Of a stretch of DNA of 32,300 bases, positions 15,033 to 23,026 are shown in pieces. The notes under the pieces are model-generated. The model did not search any database. It was given only the letters and a program-made list of their open reading frames with translations, and was not told where the DNA came from. A program made the translations under genes and the position numbers. Each line of letters starts with the position of its first letter. Position 1 is the stretch's first letter. Origin of the DNA: DATIJJ01 sp964612855 (GTDB taxonomy: Bacteria; Pseudomonadota; Gammaproteobacteria; DSM-16500); NCBI GenBank assembly GCA_964612855.1, contig CAZTDR010000031.1:1-32300 (forward strand), in the 5' to 3' direction.

Positions 15033-16193
15033 TTAACTATTTCTTCCACTAAACGAGAAAGACCGATCATAAGAAGCTTCTTCCTCATCATCATGGCGCA
15101 TAGGCCGTGCTGCATAAGGGGAAGGCTTCATTTGTATTTGAGCTAAATTAAGAAAACGCGTGGTTTCTTCCTCTCGCTGACGTCGTAATGCATAAAGCTC
15201 CGCTCTCAAATCCATTCGCGTATAAGAGGCACTGCTAATACTCATGACATATTGATTGATAACATCTTGCAAGAAGCTTTCTTCTTCTCTTGGTGCACTT
15301 ATAAAAGGTGACTGCCAAGGCATGAGATAGCGGCTATATAACTGACGCTCTTGCTCCAAATAAGCGTTTAGGTGATGTCTTATTGCAAGCTCCGCATTTA
15401 ATTTATAAACAGGCTCCACCACATTCGCAAAATGGTGTTTCACTTCTTCTTGGTCGTCTGGATCTTTACATTTTTCGACCAAATCTTCCCAAAAGCCAGG
15501 AACTTGCTCAATCATCTCATCTGGCGTTGCTCGTGTGCTTAACTCCTCTAAGACATTTGCGACCATTCTGTCGCGATTGGATTGATGCAGAACATAAAAT
15601 TTATCTTGATCATCCTGCGCTAATTTTCCTTCTAACATCTCAGGAATTGCACTATTGGCAAATTGGATATCTAACTGGGTCACGATGGTCTCTGCTGCAA
15701 TTTGAGCAGCTTGTTTCACCGCATTTTGCCATTGTAAGATGACAGCATTTTCTAATCGATGAACTACACCTGTCACTGTTTTTAATTTATCTTCCGCTAA
15801 AAGCAATTCAGTCAAGGTCGGCGTATTGTCTAATTCTGGTGTGGATGCTTGTTTGGGTGATTCCGCCATCAGTTTTCTTTGTTGCTCCATGGCTTTAAAA
15901 CGCGCCTCATCATCGACCCAAGTACGACGGCTTTCTTCTTGGCGAAAATGTAATAAATCAGCTAATTTTTTCTCTTTGCAAGCTAAAGAAAAATCTAATC
16001 TCAAATAAAACTCATCGTCTTTTTGTTTATTATTTTCGTTGGTTTTTTTTAATTGTTGCTTCAGCGCTTCCAATTGCTTTTTACCTTGCTCATTCAAGCC
16101 AGCTAATAAGGAAGAATCCGCATTCAAAATAGAGACTATTTCTTTGAAATAAGGAGCCTGTAATCTTTCAGGAATAAATCTCGGTCTAGCCAT
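15033..16193 (-). CDS. Unknown soluble helical protein, effector candidate
   Basis: I do not recognise this 386-residue protein. It has no membrane segment or signal peptide and is rich in Glu, Gln, Lys and Arg. Coiled-coil-prone regions lie at about 38-110 (QGKKQLEALKQQLKKTNENN) and 325-355 (RMDLRAELYALRRQREEETT). The middle section has alternating helices and several aromatic anchors (PGFWEDLVEKCKDPDDQEE, 232-250). The C-terminus is RHDDEEEASYDRSFSFSGRN followed by S: an acidic E-block followed by Ser/Phe, a form often seen at the C-terminus of Dot/Icm substrates. AGGGAA lies before the ATG and a strong terminator follows the stop, so it is a stand-alone gene. It is divergent from the dienelactone hydrolase gene across a 94-base AT-rich gap that should hold both promoters. 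Confidence 0.68.
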   Translation of the reverse strand: MARPRFIPERLQAPYFKEIVSILNADSSLLAGLNEQGKKQLEALKQQLKKTNENNKQKDDEFYLRLDFSLACKEKKLADLLHFRQEESRRTWVDDEARFKAMEQQRKLMAESPKQASTPELDNTPTLTELLLAEDKLKTVTGVVHRLENAVILQWQNAVKQAAQIAAETIVTQLDIQFANSAIPEMLEGKLAQDDQDKFYVLHQSNRDRMVANVLEELSTRATPDEMIEQVPGFWEDLVEKCKDPDDQEEVKHHFANVVEPVYKLNAELAIRHHLNAYLEQERQLYSRYLMPWQSPFISAPREEESFLQDVINQYVMSISSASYTRMDLRAELYALRRQREEETTRFLNLAQIQMKPSPYAARPMRHDDEEEASYDRSFSFSGRNS

Positions 16194-16287
16194 ATGAAGG
16201 TTCCCTATATATAGTTACTAAACAATAATAGCTATAGAATACAAAAATTTATACAATTTAGCAATTTAAGCACCTTATGGAGTTGAC

Positions 16288-17007
16288 ATGTTACAGACTC
16301 AAAAAATTGAATATCGCGATCAAGATGTTGTGTTAGAAGGGTATTGTGCTTATGACGATAGCGCACCCGTCAAAAAGCCTGCTGTCATTGTTGCTCATGA
16401 TTGGTCAGGACGAAATGACTTTGCTTGTCAAAAGGCTGAAGAGTTAGCGGAATTAGGTTATGTTGGTTTTGCCCTTGATATGTATGGCAAAGGATTGCTT
16501 GGCAAAAGCAATGAAGAAAAACAATCTCTTATGATGCCATTACTCAATAATCGTGACCTCTTACGCCGTCGAGTGCTTGCCGCTCTTGAAACTGTTTCCC
16601 GCTTAGACTATGTCAATACTGCTAAAATAGGCGCCATTGGTTTTTGTTTTGGTGGTCTTTGTGCTTTGGATTTGGCACGTGCGGACGTCGATGTACGCGG
16701 CGTTGTTAGTTTTCACGGCAATTTGACCCCGCCTCCCGGCAAAAATCCCACGCCTACCCGTACCAAAATATTAGTTCTGCATGGGCATGATGATCCATTG
16801 GTCCCACCCGCTCTCGTCACGACTTTTGAAAATGAAATGACAAAAGTACGTGCCGATTGGCAACTCCATATTTACAGTAATACGCAGCATGCTTTTACTA
16901 ATCCACACGCAAACGATACTAATTTAGGATTAATTTATAATAATTTGACTGCAAAACGATCATGGATGGCCATGAAAAACTTTTTGGATGAAGTGTTGGG
17001 TTCTTAA
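16288..17007 (+). CDS. Dienelactone hydrolase family protein
   Basis: This 239-residue alpha/beta hydrolase carries the dienelactone hydrolase catalytic set. The nucleophile is C120 in GAIGFCFGG (Cys instead of the usual Ser, as in the family), the acid is D169 in HGHDDPLVP, and the base is H201 in NTQHAFT. Other family marks are PAVIVAHDWSGRN (31-43) and GFALDMYGKG (60-69). Classical members hydrolyse dienelactone in chlorocatechol breakdown, but most bacterial homologues act on unknown esters or lactones. No aromatic catabolism genes are nearby, so a general carboxyl-ester hydrolase is more likely. GGAG lies six to seven bases before the ATG. The next gene begins 24 bases after its stop, suggesting a two-gene unit. 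Confidence 0.9.
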   Translation: MLQTQKIEYRDQDVVLEGYCAYDDSAPVKKPAVIVAHDWSGRNDFACQKAEELAELGYVGFALDMYGKGLLGKSNEEKQSLMMPLLNNRDLLRRRVLAALETVSRLDYVNTAKIGAIGFCFGGLCALDLARADVDVRGVVSFHGNLTPPPGKNPTPTRTKILVLHGHDDPLVPPALVTTFENEMTKVRADWQLHIYSNTQHAFTNPHANDTNLGLIYNNLTAKRSWMAMKNFLDEVLGS

Positions 17008-17031
17008 ATTTAAAGTATAAGGAAATTCATT

Positions 17032-18489
17032 ATGTCAGGTTATCAGGCTCCTGCATTTGATGATTTATGCAAATCCGCTCGCAATCTTTCCTCTGAATAT
17101 AAAGAGAAAAATAACTCAGCTCGTAATGAAGAAACGGCATTATTGCGAACGCTGGCTGATCGATTAGGCAAAGAATCGAGTGAAGTGATGTTAGGAGCTT
17201 GGCTATTTGTTCATGAAGATATTCAAGCAGAATATGATGCGATGAGCTATTCCTCGCTCCCTTATTTCGGCTCTCCAGAGTGGAGTGAATTGTTTCGTTT
17301 GTCTAATAAGACACTGGAAATTCATGCAAAAAATAAATTAGACCCCGCCACTATCTTTATTGGTTTGATTGCTCTGTTAAATTATGTTGAACTAAATAAA
17401 GGATTAGTCTCTGATAATTTATTAAAGAAAATCCAAAGCACTGCTGAAAAAGCCAAAGCTAAATTGCCTCTCACCTTTTATGACAGATTACCTACCGCAA
17501 GAGCGCTCGAAGAAGGGTGTAAAGAATTACCTAACCGCTACGCACAAATTTGTGCCCAAGATTCTTTTTTGACAACAACCCCCGTTTTATCTTTATTTTT
17601 TGGTCGTAGCAGTAAGAGAACCGCAAGCATCGCCGCTATTACCCAAATTGACCAACGTTGTGACGATGAATCCAAAAAAATGTCATCCGAAGAAAATTAT
17701 CACACCCGACTCACTGCGGCCACGCTACAAATGTGGCAAATTGAACAAGAATATGTGCGCGCGCCGGAAAATAGTGATCTTTATAAAGAATTGCAACGAT
17801 TAACCAACCTTAATAAAAGCGCTGAATTAATGCTAGAAGTAAAGCCTGAATATATTACGGACACAATAGACTTCCTGAATACAGAAATGAAAGCTCGACT
17901 GGCTTCTCAAAAAACAGAAGATAGCCAAAATAAAGAATTAGCTGACATGAAAAACGATATTACTCGATGGCAGCGCGACTTAAAACGAACTCAACATAAT
18001 GTCAAATTCAATAACCAACAACTTGAACGTGTGGTCAATACCGGTATTAATTTATTCGCCTCGAGTGCGGCTAAGACGGGTGTTTTATTTGCGGCTTTAC
18101 GAATGGCCGCTTTCCTTAGCTCCAATTATTTGGATATCAATCTTTTATTTAATCTTGCCTCCCCTCAAAATCGCCTGTTTATGATGATGGCTTTATGGGT
18201 TTTAAAAAAAGGACGTACCTGTATTAATGCCATGATAATGCAATCTTGCACTTCCCTGGTTAAACCTGTTGTTAGGGCGCCTGCCTCATTCGTATCCTGG
18301 ATGACTCAAACCATTCGCCACGTAACGGCTACTCCTCCTACGGCAGAAGATTTGCGGCTTGCTCATGCATTAAATGAGGCACCGTTATCAATTGTTTCGA
18401 AAGAAGAAAAAGAAAAATTAAATCGGTTGTTTGATTTGAAAGAAGTTGAGCCAGCTCAGAGCAAAGAGGAGATTGTCAATCGACTGTAA
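17032..18489 (+). CDS. Unknown mostly helical protein with hydrophobic C-terminal third, effector candidate
   Basis: I do not recognise this 485-residue protein. It has no signal peptide. Residues 1-170 are mixed helical with the Tyr/Pro-rich patch SYSSLPYFGSPEWSELF (72-88). A charged coiled-coil-prone stretch follows (about 280-335, KELADMKNDITRWQRDLKRT). Hydrophobic segments lie at about 343-362 (ASSAAKTGVLFAALRMAAFL) and 380-412, possibly inserting in a membrane. The tail is acidic and Lys-rich (SKEEKEKLNRLFDLKEVEP, then QSKEEIVNRL), an E-block-like ending as in many Dot/Icm substrates. AAGGAAATTC lies before the ATG. It follows the dienelactone hydrolase by 24 bases, yet the two have no evident functional tie. 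A nested repeat cluster begins seven bases after its stop. Confidence 0.68.
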   Translation: MSGYQAPAFDDLCKSARNLSSEYKEKNNSARNEETALLRTLADRLGKESSEVMLGAWLFVHEDIQAEYDAMSYSSLPYFGSPEWSELFRLSNKTLEIHAKNKLDPATIFIGLIALLNYVELNKGLVSDNLLKKIQSTAEKAKAKLPLTFYDRLPTARALEEGCKELPNRYAQICAQDSFLTTTPVLSLFFGRSSKRTASIAAITQIDQRCDDESKKMSSEENYHTRLTAATLQMWQIEQEYVRAPENSDLYKELQRLTNLNKSAELMLEVKPEYITDTIDFLNTEMKARLASQKTEDSQNKELADMKNDITRWQRDLKRTQHNVKFNNQQLERVVNTGINLFASSAAKTGVLFAALRMAAFLSSNYLDINLLFNLASPQNRLFMMMALWVLKKGRTCINAMIMQSCTSLVKPVVRAPASFVSWMTQTIRHVTATPPTAEDLRLAHALNEAPLSIVSKEEKEKLNRLFDLKEVEPAQSKEEIVNRL

Positions 18490-18569
18490 TCTTTTAGTAG
18501 GGGCACGGCGTGCCGCACTGCTGTCCGGTAAATCGGTATTAAATTTTACAACCGGTTCTAATAAAAAAT

Positions 18570-18665
18570 GTAGGGTGGATTAGGTGCGTTTTTTGCACCG
18601 TAATCCACCAATCTGCCGCTGAAAAGGTGGATTACGACGCAAAAAACGCGTCTAATCCACCCTAC
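18570..18665. repeat. GTAG-headed REP-like inverted pair, GGTGGATTA family (inner element)
   Basis: It starts GTAGGGTGGATTAGGTGCG and ends CTAATCCACCCTAC; each half folds on itself. The left half has GGTGC/GCACC as its inner stem, whereas the right half has GACGC/GCGTC, so the halves have diverged. The ten bases before GTAG (AATAAAAAAT) are the same as those before the copy at 32260. Confidence 0.92.
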
Positions 18666-18680
18666 AAAATATCTTTATTC

Positions 18681-18699
18681 GAATTACGCAACAATGCCG
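18681..18699 (-). repeat. IS-end-like motif GGCATTGTTGCGTAA (copy C)
   Basis: The minus strand reads GGCATTGTTGCGTAATTC, one base different from copies A and B over the first 15. It lies 34 bases before the GTAG at 18665 in the same orientation. Confidence 0.5.
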
Positions 18700-18784
18700 G
18701 ACAAGCTGCGGGACGACGTGGCTAGAGACCGGCTGTGAAAATTTAATACCGATTTACCGGACAGTAGTACGGCGCGCCGTGCCC

Positions 18785-19504
18785 CTACAATGCAAAGGGA
18801 CCTTTTGTTGTCCATTCCCAATTAAGCCATTTATTCACTTCTGTTTCTGTTGCAACGGCTGATTGATAGGTGGGGTGGGTCAGAAAATAATTTACAAAAA
18901 AATGATGCGTTTTAGTTTGGTGTGTCAGCGCTATACGCTGGGTTTCCTGCCTAAAATCTAATGAAAAATCAGCAAGGGGAGCATATAATCCTTCGCCCAA
19001 CGCTTTAATAATGGCTTCTTTTCCCGCCCAGATGCGATAAAAAGCAGACATTCTTTCTGAGCTAGGTAATGCCATCAATGCGGTATATTCTGACGCGCTA
19101 AAAAATCGTTTAGCCACCCCTTCGTTAAAAGTAGGCTCCATTTTTTCAATATCAACCCCCACTTCTTTTTGCAAGGTGAGGGCATAAACAACCCAATCAT
19201 GGGAATGCGAGAGGTTAAACTGTAAATTCAATGCATTCTCTTTTAAATAGGGTTTTCCACGCTCACCTACGCTAAATTCAATTTCACCCGCTGGAACGCC
19301 TGTATATAAAGTCAAAATATGTCGCAAAACCGCATGGGCAATCACATAACGATGTTGATGGTCGACGAAATGAAAACGCTTAGCCCGTTCTTTTTCTGTC
19401 TTATTGAGCAAGTTAAAAAAATTGGGAATTTCAGCAAGTAAATCTGGCACAGAGGTGCGCCAAAGATGTACGCTATGCAATTCAATGATTAATTTTTTGT
19501 TCAT
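18785..19504 (-). CDS. 4'-phosphopantetheinyl transferase, Sfp/Gsp type
   Basis: The enzyme moves the phosphopantetheine arm of CoA onto carrier proteins. The 239-residue length is that of the Sfp class (about 230), unlike AcpS (about 120). Motifs are NLSHSHDWVVYAL (P1-P2 region), VGVDIEKMEP with the Mg-binding Asp and Glu, and FYRIWAGKEAIIKALGEGL with the catalytic W..KEA..K pattern. The start is uncertain: ATG at 19504 (MNKKLIIELHSVHLW) is chosen on family length; an in-frame ATG at 19522 would add six residues. Neither has a strong ribosome site. The gene is divergent from lysA with only 10-28 bases between. No polyketide or non-ribosomal peptide genes are in the window, so it may serve a synthase elsewhere or fatty-acid carrier protein. 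Its TAG stop is part of the adjoining GTAG repeat. Confidence 0.9.
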   Translation of the reverse strand: MNKKLIIELHSVHLWRTSVPDLLAEIPNFFNLLNKTEKERAKRFHFVDHQHRYVIAHAVLRHILTLYTGVPAGEIEFSVGERGKPYLKENALNLQFNLSHSHDWVVYALTLQKEVGVDIEKMEPTFNEGVAKRFFSASEYTALMALPSSERMSAFYRIWAGKEAIIKALGEGLYAPLADFSLDFRQETQRIALTHQTKTHHFFVNYFLTHPTYQSAVATETEVNKWLNWEWTTKGPFAL

Positions 19505-19532
19505 GGGGAAATTATGCCCCATAGGGTAATTT

Positions 19533-20774
19533 ATGCAACCTTTTCACTATCAGCACAACACGCTTTATGCAGAAGAAGTCAGTTTACTGGATATCGCAAA
19601 ACAATACGGTACGCCCTGCTATGTTTATTCTAAAAAAATGTTACTGCAGAATTGGCAAAATTTTAATGACGCATTTGCCAATCATGCTCATCGCATTTGC
19701 TACGCAGTCAAAGCTAACTCCAATTTAGCCATTTTAAATTTATTTGCCAAGCAAGGTTCGGGATTTGACATCGTCTCACTCGGTGAATTAGAAAGAGTAT
19801 TAGCCGCAAATGGGGATCCCGGAAAAATCGTCTTTTCCGGTGTGGGAAAAAAACCGCATGAAATTAGCCGGGCACTCAGTGTGGGCATTCATTGTTTTAA
19901 TGTCGAATCAGAACCCGAACTCGAACGTCTCAATGCTATCGCAAAACAACACAACACGATCGCGCCGATTGGTTTACGGATCAATCCTAATATCGATGCG
20001 CGCACCCATCCTTACATTGCAACCGGTCTTAATGAAAATAAATTTGGTATTGCCCACGCCGATGCCTTGCGCGTTATTGCAAAAATACAACAGCTTTCGA
20101 ATTTAAAATTGATCGGTATTGGTAACCATATTGGTTCTCAATTGACTGAACTGAGCCCTTTTTCAGAAGCTATCGATCGATTATTGGAACTCATTCAACA
20201 CGTCACAGCGCAAGGGATTGAATTGGAGCATATTAATATAGGCGGTGGATTGGGTGTGAGTTATCGTGATGAAACACCGCCTTCTATTTCAGATTATGCG
20301 GCCACACTGATGGAAAAGCTGCGCCATTGTCCCTTAGAAGTTGTTTTAGAACCGGGGCGGGCGATTGTTGCTAACACGGGCATTTTATTAACGAACGTTG
20401 AATTTTTAAAACCGACTGAGCATAGAAATTTTGCTATTGTCGATGCAGCGATGAATGACTTATTGCGGCCAGCATTATATCAGGCTTGGCATGATATAAC
20501 GCCGGTGACCCCCAAAAATATTGCGTCTCAATTATATGATGTGGTGGGCCCCGTTTGTGAATCCGCTGATTTTCTCGGTAAACAACGGCAATTAGCCATT
20601 GAAACTGGTGACTTGTTGGCAATTCATTCGGCGGGTGCCTATGGTTTTAGTATGAGCTCCAATTATAATTCTCGTCCGCGTGCGGCTGAAGTGATGGTCG
20701 ATGGCCAGCATGTACATTTGATTCGCGCGCGAGAAACAATCGCCGATTTATTTGCGCAAGAAAAAATTATTTAA
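19533..20774 (+). CDS. lysA: Diaminopimelate decarboxylase
   Basis: This PLP enzyme makes L-lysine from meso-diaminopimelate, the last step of the lysine pathway. The 413-residue protein has the alanine-racemase-like barrel with the PLP lysine K60 in CYAVKANSNLAIL. It also has GIGNHIGSQLTEL (substrate and phosphate side), INIGGGLGVSY (glycine-rich phosphate loop), EPGRAIVANTG, and the active-site Cys in GPVCESADFLG. AGGG lies six bases before the ATG. The promoter must lie within or at the start of the divergent transferase gene because the gap is so short. The acyl-CoA dehydrogenase gene begins 21 bases after the stop. Confidence 0.96.
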   Translation: MQPFHYQHNTLYAEEVSLLDIAKQYGTPCYVYSKKMLLQNWQNFNDAFANHAHRICYAVKANSNLAILNLFAKQGSGFDIVSLGELERVLAANGDPGKIVFSGVGKKPHEISRALSVGIHCFNVESEPELERLNAIAKQHNTIAPIGLRINPNIDARTHPYIATGLNENKFGIAHADALRVIAKIQQLSNLKLIGIGNHIGSQLTELSPFSEAIDRLLELIQHVTAQGIELEHINIGGGLGVSYRDETPPSISDYAATLMEKLRHCPLEVVLEPGRAIVANTGILLTNVEFLKPTEHRNFAIVDAAMNDLLRPALYQAWHDITPVTPKNIASQLYDVVGPVCESADFLGKQRQLAIETGDLLAIHSAGAYGFSMSSNYNSRPRAAEVMVDGQHVHLIRARETIADLFAQEKII

Positions 20775-20795
20775 AACGCACAGGGAACAAATAAA

Positions 20796-21947
20796 ATGGA
20801 TTTTAATTTAACGGATGACCAACGTTCGTTTCAAACGCTTGCGCGTGAATTCGCCGATCATGAAATGGCGCCTTGGGCCAAAGAATGGGATGAAAAACAT
20901 ATTTTCCCCGTCGATACCTTAAAAAAAGCAGCGAAATTAGGTTTCGCTGCCATTTGTATTCGTGAGGATGTCGGTGGCACAGGTCTCAGTCGCTTAGATA
21001 GTGCGCTAATTTTTGAAGAATTGGCAACAGCTTGTCCTTCTACTGCGGCTTATCTTTCTATTCACAACATGGTGGCGGGGTTAATCGACAATTATGGTAA
21101 TGATACTTTGCGCCAAACCTGGCTTCCGAAATTAGCAACCTTAGAAACTTTTAGCAGTTATTGTTTAACGGAACCCGGTTCTGGGTCTGATGCAGCTTCT
21201 TTAAAATCAACCGCGGTGCGTGATGGCAATGATTACATTATCAATGGAGCAAAAGCTTTTATTTCCGGGGGTTCAGTCAGTGATGTCTATGCGTGTATGG
21301 TACGCACTGGCGAAGCAGGGCCTAAAGGCATCAGTTGTCTGCTTATAGAAAAAGACACACCGGGATTAAGTTTCGGTAAGAAAGAAGCTAAATTAGGTTG
21401 GCATAGTCAACCTACTGCCATGGTATTTTTTGAAAATTGCCGTGTCCCTGCCTCCCAATTAATTGGCATTGAAGGCCAAGGATTTAATATTGCCTTATCC
21501 GCTTTAAATGGTGGGCGCATTAATATTGCTGCTTGCTCACTGGGCGGTGCAAAAAAATGCCTGGCCCTCGCTCACCAACATTTGCATGAGCGGCAGCAAT
21601 TCAATAAAAAACTCGCTGAATTTGAAGCATTACAATTTAAATTTGCAGATATGTTGACGGCTTATGAATCCGCACGTTTATTAACACATCGCGCCGCCTC
21701 CACATTAGATAATAAAGATGCACTATCTCCCATGCATTGTGCGATGGCAAAGCGCTTAGCAACCGATAATTGTTTTGATATCTGCAATAGTGCGTTACAA
21801 ATTTTTGGTGGTTATGGGTATATGATGGACTATCCCATTGAACGTTATGTGCGAGATTTGCGGGTACATCAAATTTTAGAAGGAACGAATGAGATCATGC
21901 GGGTGATTATCGCGCGACAAGCGTTAGATAAAAACTTTTGTTTTTAA
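20796..21947 (+). CDS. Acyl-CoA dehydrogenase, probably isobutyryl-CoA dehydrogenase
   Basis: This 383-residue FAD enzyme has the acyl-CoA dehydrogenase stretches YCLTEPGSGSDAASLKSTA and LQIFGGYGYMMDYPIERYVRD. The catalytic base is at the common C-terminal position, E362 in LEGTNEIMRV. Its sequence resembles the ACAD8/isobutyryl-CoA dehydrogenase group of valine breakdown, and the facing mmsB and mmsA genes act later in the same pathway. It should oxidise isobutyryl-CoA to methacrylyl-CoA, passing electrons to ETF. A 2-methylbutyryl- or short-chain acyl-CoA enzyme is the alternative. AGGGAA lies before the ATG. The gene sits 21 bases after lysA, so the two are probably co-transcribed despite unrelated roles. 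A REP-like pair starts two bases after the stop. Confidence 0.9.
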   Translation: MDFNLTDDQRSFQTLAREFADHEMAPWAKEWDEKHIFPVDTLKKAAKLGFAAICIREDVGGTGLSRLDSALIFEELATACPSTAAYLSIHNMVAGLIDNYGNDTLRQTWLPKLATLETFSSYCLTEPGSGSDAASLKSTAVRDGNDYIINGAKAFISGGSVSDVYACMVRTGEAGPKGISCLLIEKDTPGLSFGKKEAKLGWHSQPTAMVFFENCRVPASQLIGIEGQGFNIALSALNGGRINIAACSLGGAKKCLALAHQHLHERQQFNKKLAEFEALQFKFADMLTAYESARLLTHRAASTLDNKDALSPMHCAMAKRLATDNCFDICNSALQIFGGYGYMMDYPIERYVRDLRVHQILEGTNEIMRVIIARQALDKNFCF

Positions 21948-21948
21948 T

Positions 21949-22057
21949 GTAGGGGTGGATTAGATGCGCTTTTCGCATCGTAATCCACAAATTATTACTT
22001 TGCCTTTGTTTCGATTTGGTGGATTACGATGCGAAAAGCGCATCTAATCCGCCCTAC
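21949..22057. repeat. GTAG-headed REP-like inverted pair, GGTGGATTA family (between convergent genes)
   Basis: It starts GTAGGGGTGGATTAGATGCG and ends CGCATCTAATCCGCCCTAC. The two halves carry the same GATGCG/CGCATC inner stem, so the pair is well matched. It lies between the converging acyl-CoA dehydrogenase and mmsB genes. Confidence 0.92.
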
Positions 22058-22077
22058 ATTTTTATACTTCAGTTTAA

Positions 22078-22117
22078 AAACCAACTGTCCGCAAAAAAGT
22101 GCGTTTTCGGTTGGTTT
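22078..22117 (-). terminator. Intrinsic terminator after mmsB
   Basis: On the minus strand AAACCAAC pairs with GTTGGTTT, with an inner CGCA/TGCG stem and a CTTTTT loop, followed by more Ts. It lies five bases past the mmsB stop. Confidence 0.78.
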
Positions 22118-22121
22118 GAAT

Positions 22122-23003
22122 CTATGCAAATAATTTAATAATTCCAGAAAAATCTAAATCTCCATTGCCTTGATTTACAAACAACGTATAAAGCTCTGCA
22201 GCCACAGCGCCTAGCGGAACTGCTGCTTGGCTACTGTCTGCGGCCTGTTGACCTAAGTTCAAATCCTTCAACATCATTTTTGCTGTAAACCCAGGCTGAT
22301 AGGCATTATTGGAAGGCGCCTTCTCAACTAATCCAGGTACAGGGCAATAACTCGTCATCGACCAACATTGGCCTGAGGCATTCGAACTAATTTCAAAAAA
22401 TTTTTTCGCATCCAGTCCCAGCTTTTCTGCCAGCATAAATGCTTCGCTGACCGCAATCATGGAAATGCCTAAAATTAAATTATTACAAATTTTTGCTGCT
22501 TGACCTGTTCCTGCCGCCCCCGCATGCACGATCTTTTTCCCCATTTTTTCAAACCAAATTTTCCCTTGATTGAAATGTTCCTCCGTCCCGCCCACCATGA
22601 AGGTCAACGTACCGGCTTGTGCCCCCGCAACCCCACCTGACACGGGCGCATCTAGCATATGAATGCCCGCCGCTTTTGCTTTTTCATGCAATGAACGAGT
22701 GGTTGTCATATCAATAGATGAGCAGTCGATATAGAAAGAATTTTTTTTCACATGGGCAAATAAACCCTGCTCTCCCAAACAGACACCTTCTACCTGTTCA
22801 CCCGATTGGAGCATGGTAATGACCACATCGGCAGATTGCACTGCTTCTGCGACAGACGATGCAAACTTCGCTCCCGCTTTCGCCAATACTTCCATTGCGG
22901 TGACTGAAATATCAAAGACGGTGACGGACAAACCCGCTTTTAATAAATTTTTCGCCATGGGGTTGCCCATGTGTCCAAGGCCAATAAAAGTAATGTGTGT
23001 CAT
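22122..23003 (-). CDS. mmsB: 3-hydroxyisobutyrate dehydrogenase
   Basis: This 293-residue NAD-dependent enzyme oxidises 3-hydroxyisobutyrate to methylmalonate semialdehyde in valine breakdown. The Rossmann motif IGLGHMGNPMAKNLLKAG opens the protein. DAPVSGGVAGAQAGTLTFMV is the family substrate-binding signature. The catalytic Lys lies in GTGQAAKICNNLILG, and NQGNGDLDFSGIIKLF ends the protein as in the family. AAGGA lies before the ATG. The gene is 23 bases behind mmsA in the same direction, so the two form an mmsAB unit. Length and motifs are standard. Glyoxylate or succinic-semialdehyde reductases are related, but the neighbour mmsA settles the call. Confidence 0.95.
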   Translation of the reverse strand: MTHITFIGLGHMGNPMAKNLLKAGLSVTVFDISVTAMEVLAKAGAKFASSVAEAVQSADVVITMLQSGEQVEGVCLGEQGLFAHVKKNSFYIDCSSIDMTTTRSLHEKAKAAGIHMLDAPVSGGVAGAQAGTLTFMVGGTEEHFNQGKIWFEKMGKKIVHAGAAGTGQAAKICNNLILGISMIAVSEAFMLAEKLGLDAKKFFEISSNASGQCWSMTSYCPVPGLVEKAPSNNAYQPGFTAKMMLKDLNLGQQAADSSQAAVPLGAVAAELYTLFVNQGNGDLDFSGIIKLFA

Positions 23004-23026
23004 ATTAAAAATCCTTTTCGTTCTGG

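Larger units (their letters stand above)
18497..18788. repeat. Nested composite: outer GTAGGGGC inverted pair carrying an inserted REP pair
   Basis: The left arm (18497 to about 18560) runs GTAGGGGCACGGCGTGCCGC, then CTGTCCGGTAAATCGGTATT, then AAATTTTACAACCGGT. The right arm (about 18725-18788) is its near reverse complement. Between the arms sit a complete GGTGGATTA-family REP pair (18570-18665) and an IS-end-like motif (18681-18699). The element fills the whole gap between two genes that converge here, and its last bases supply the stop codon of the transferase gene. Confidence 0.88.
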
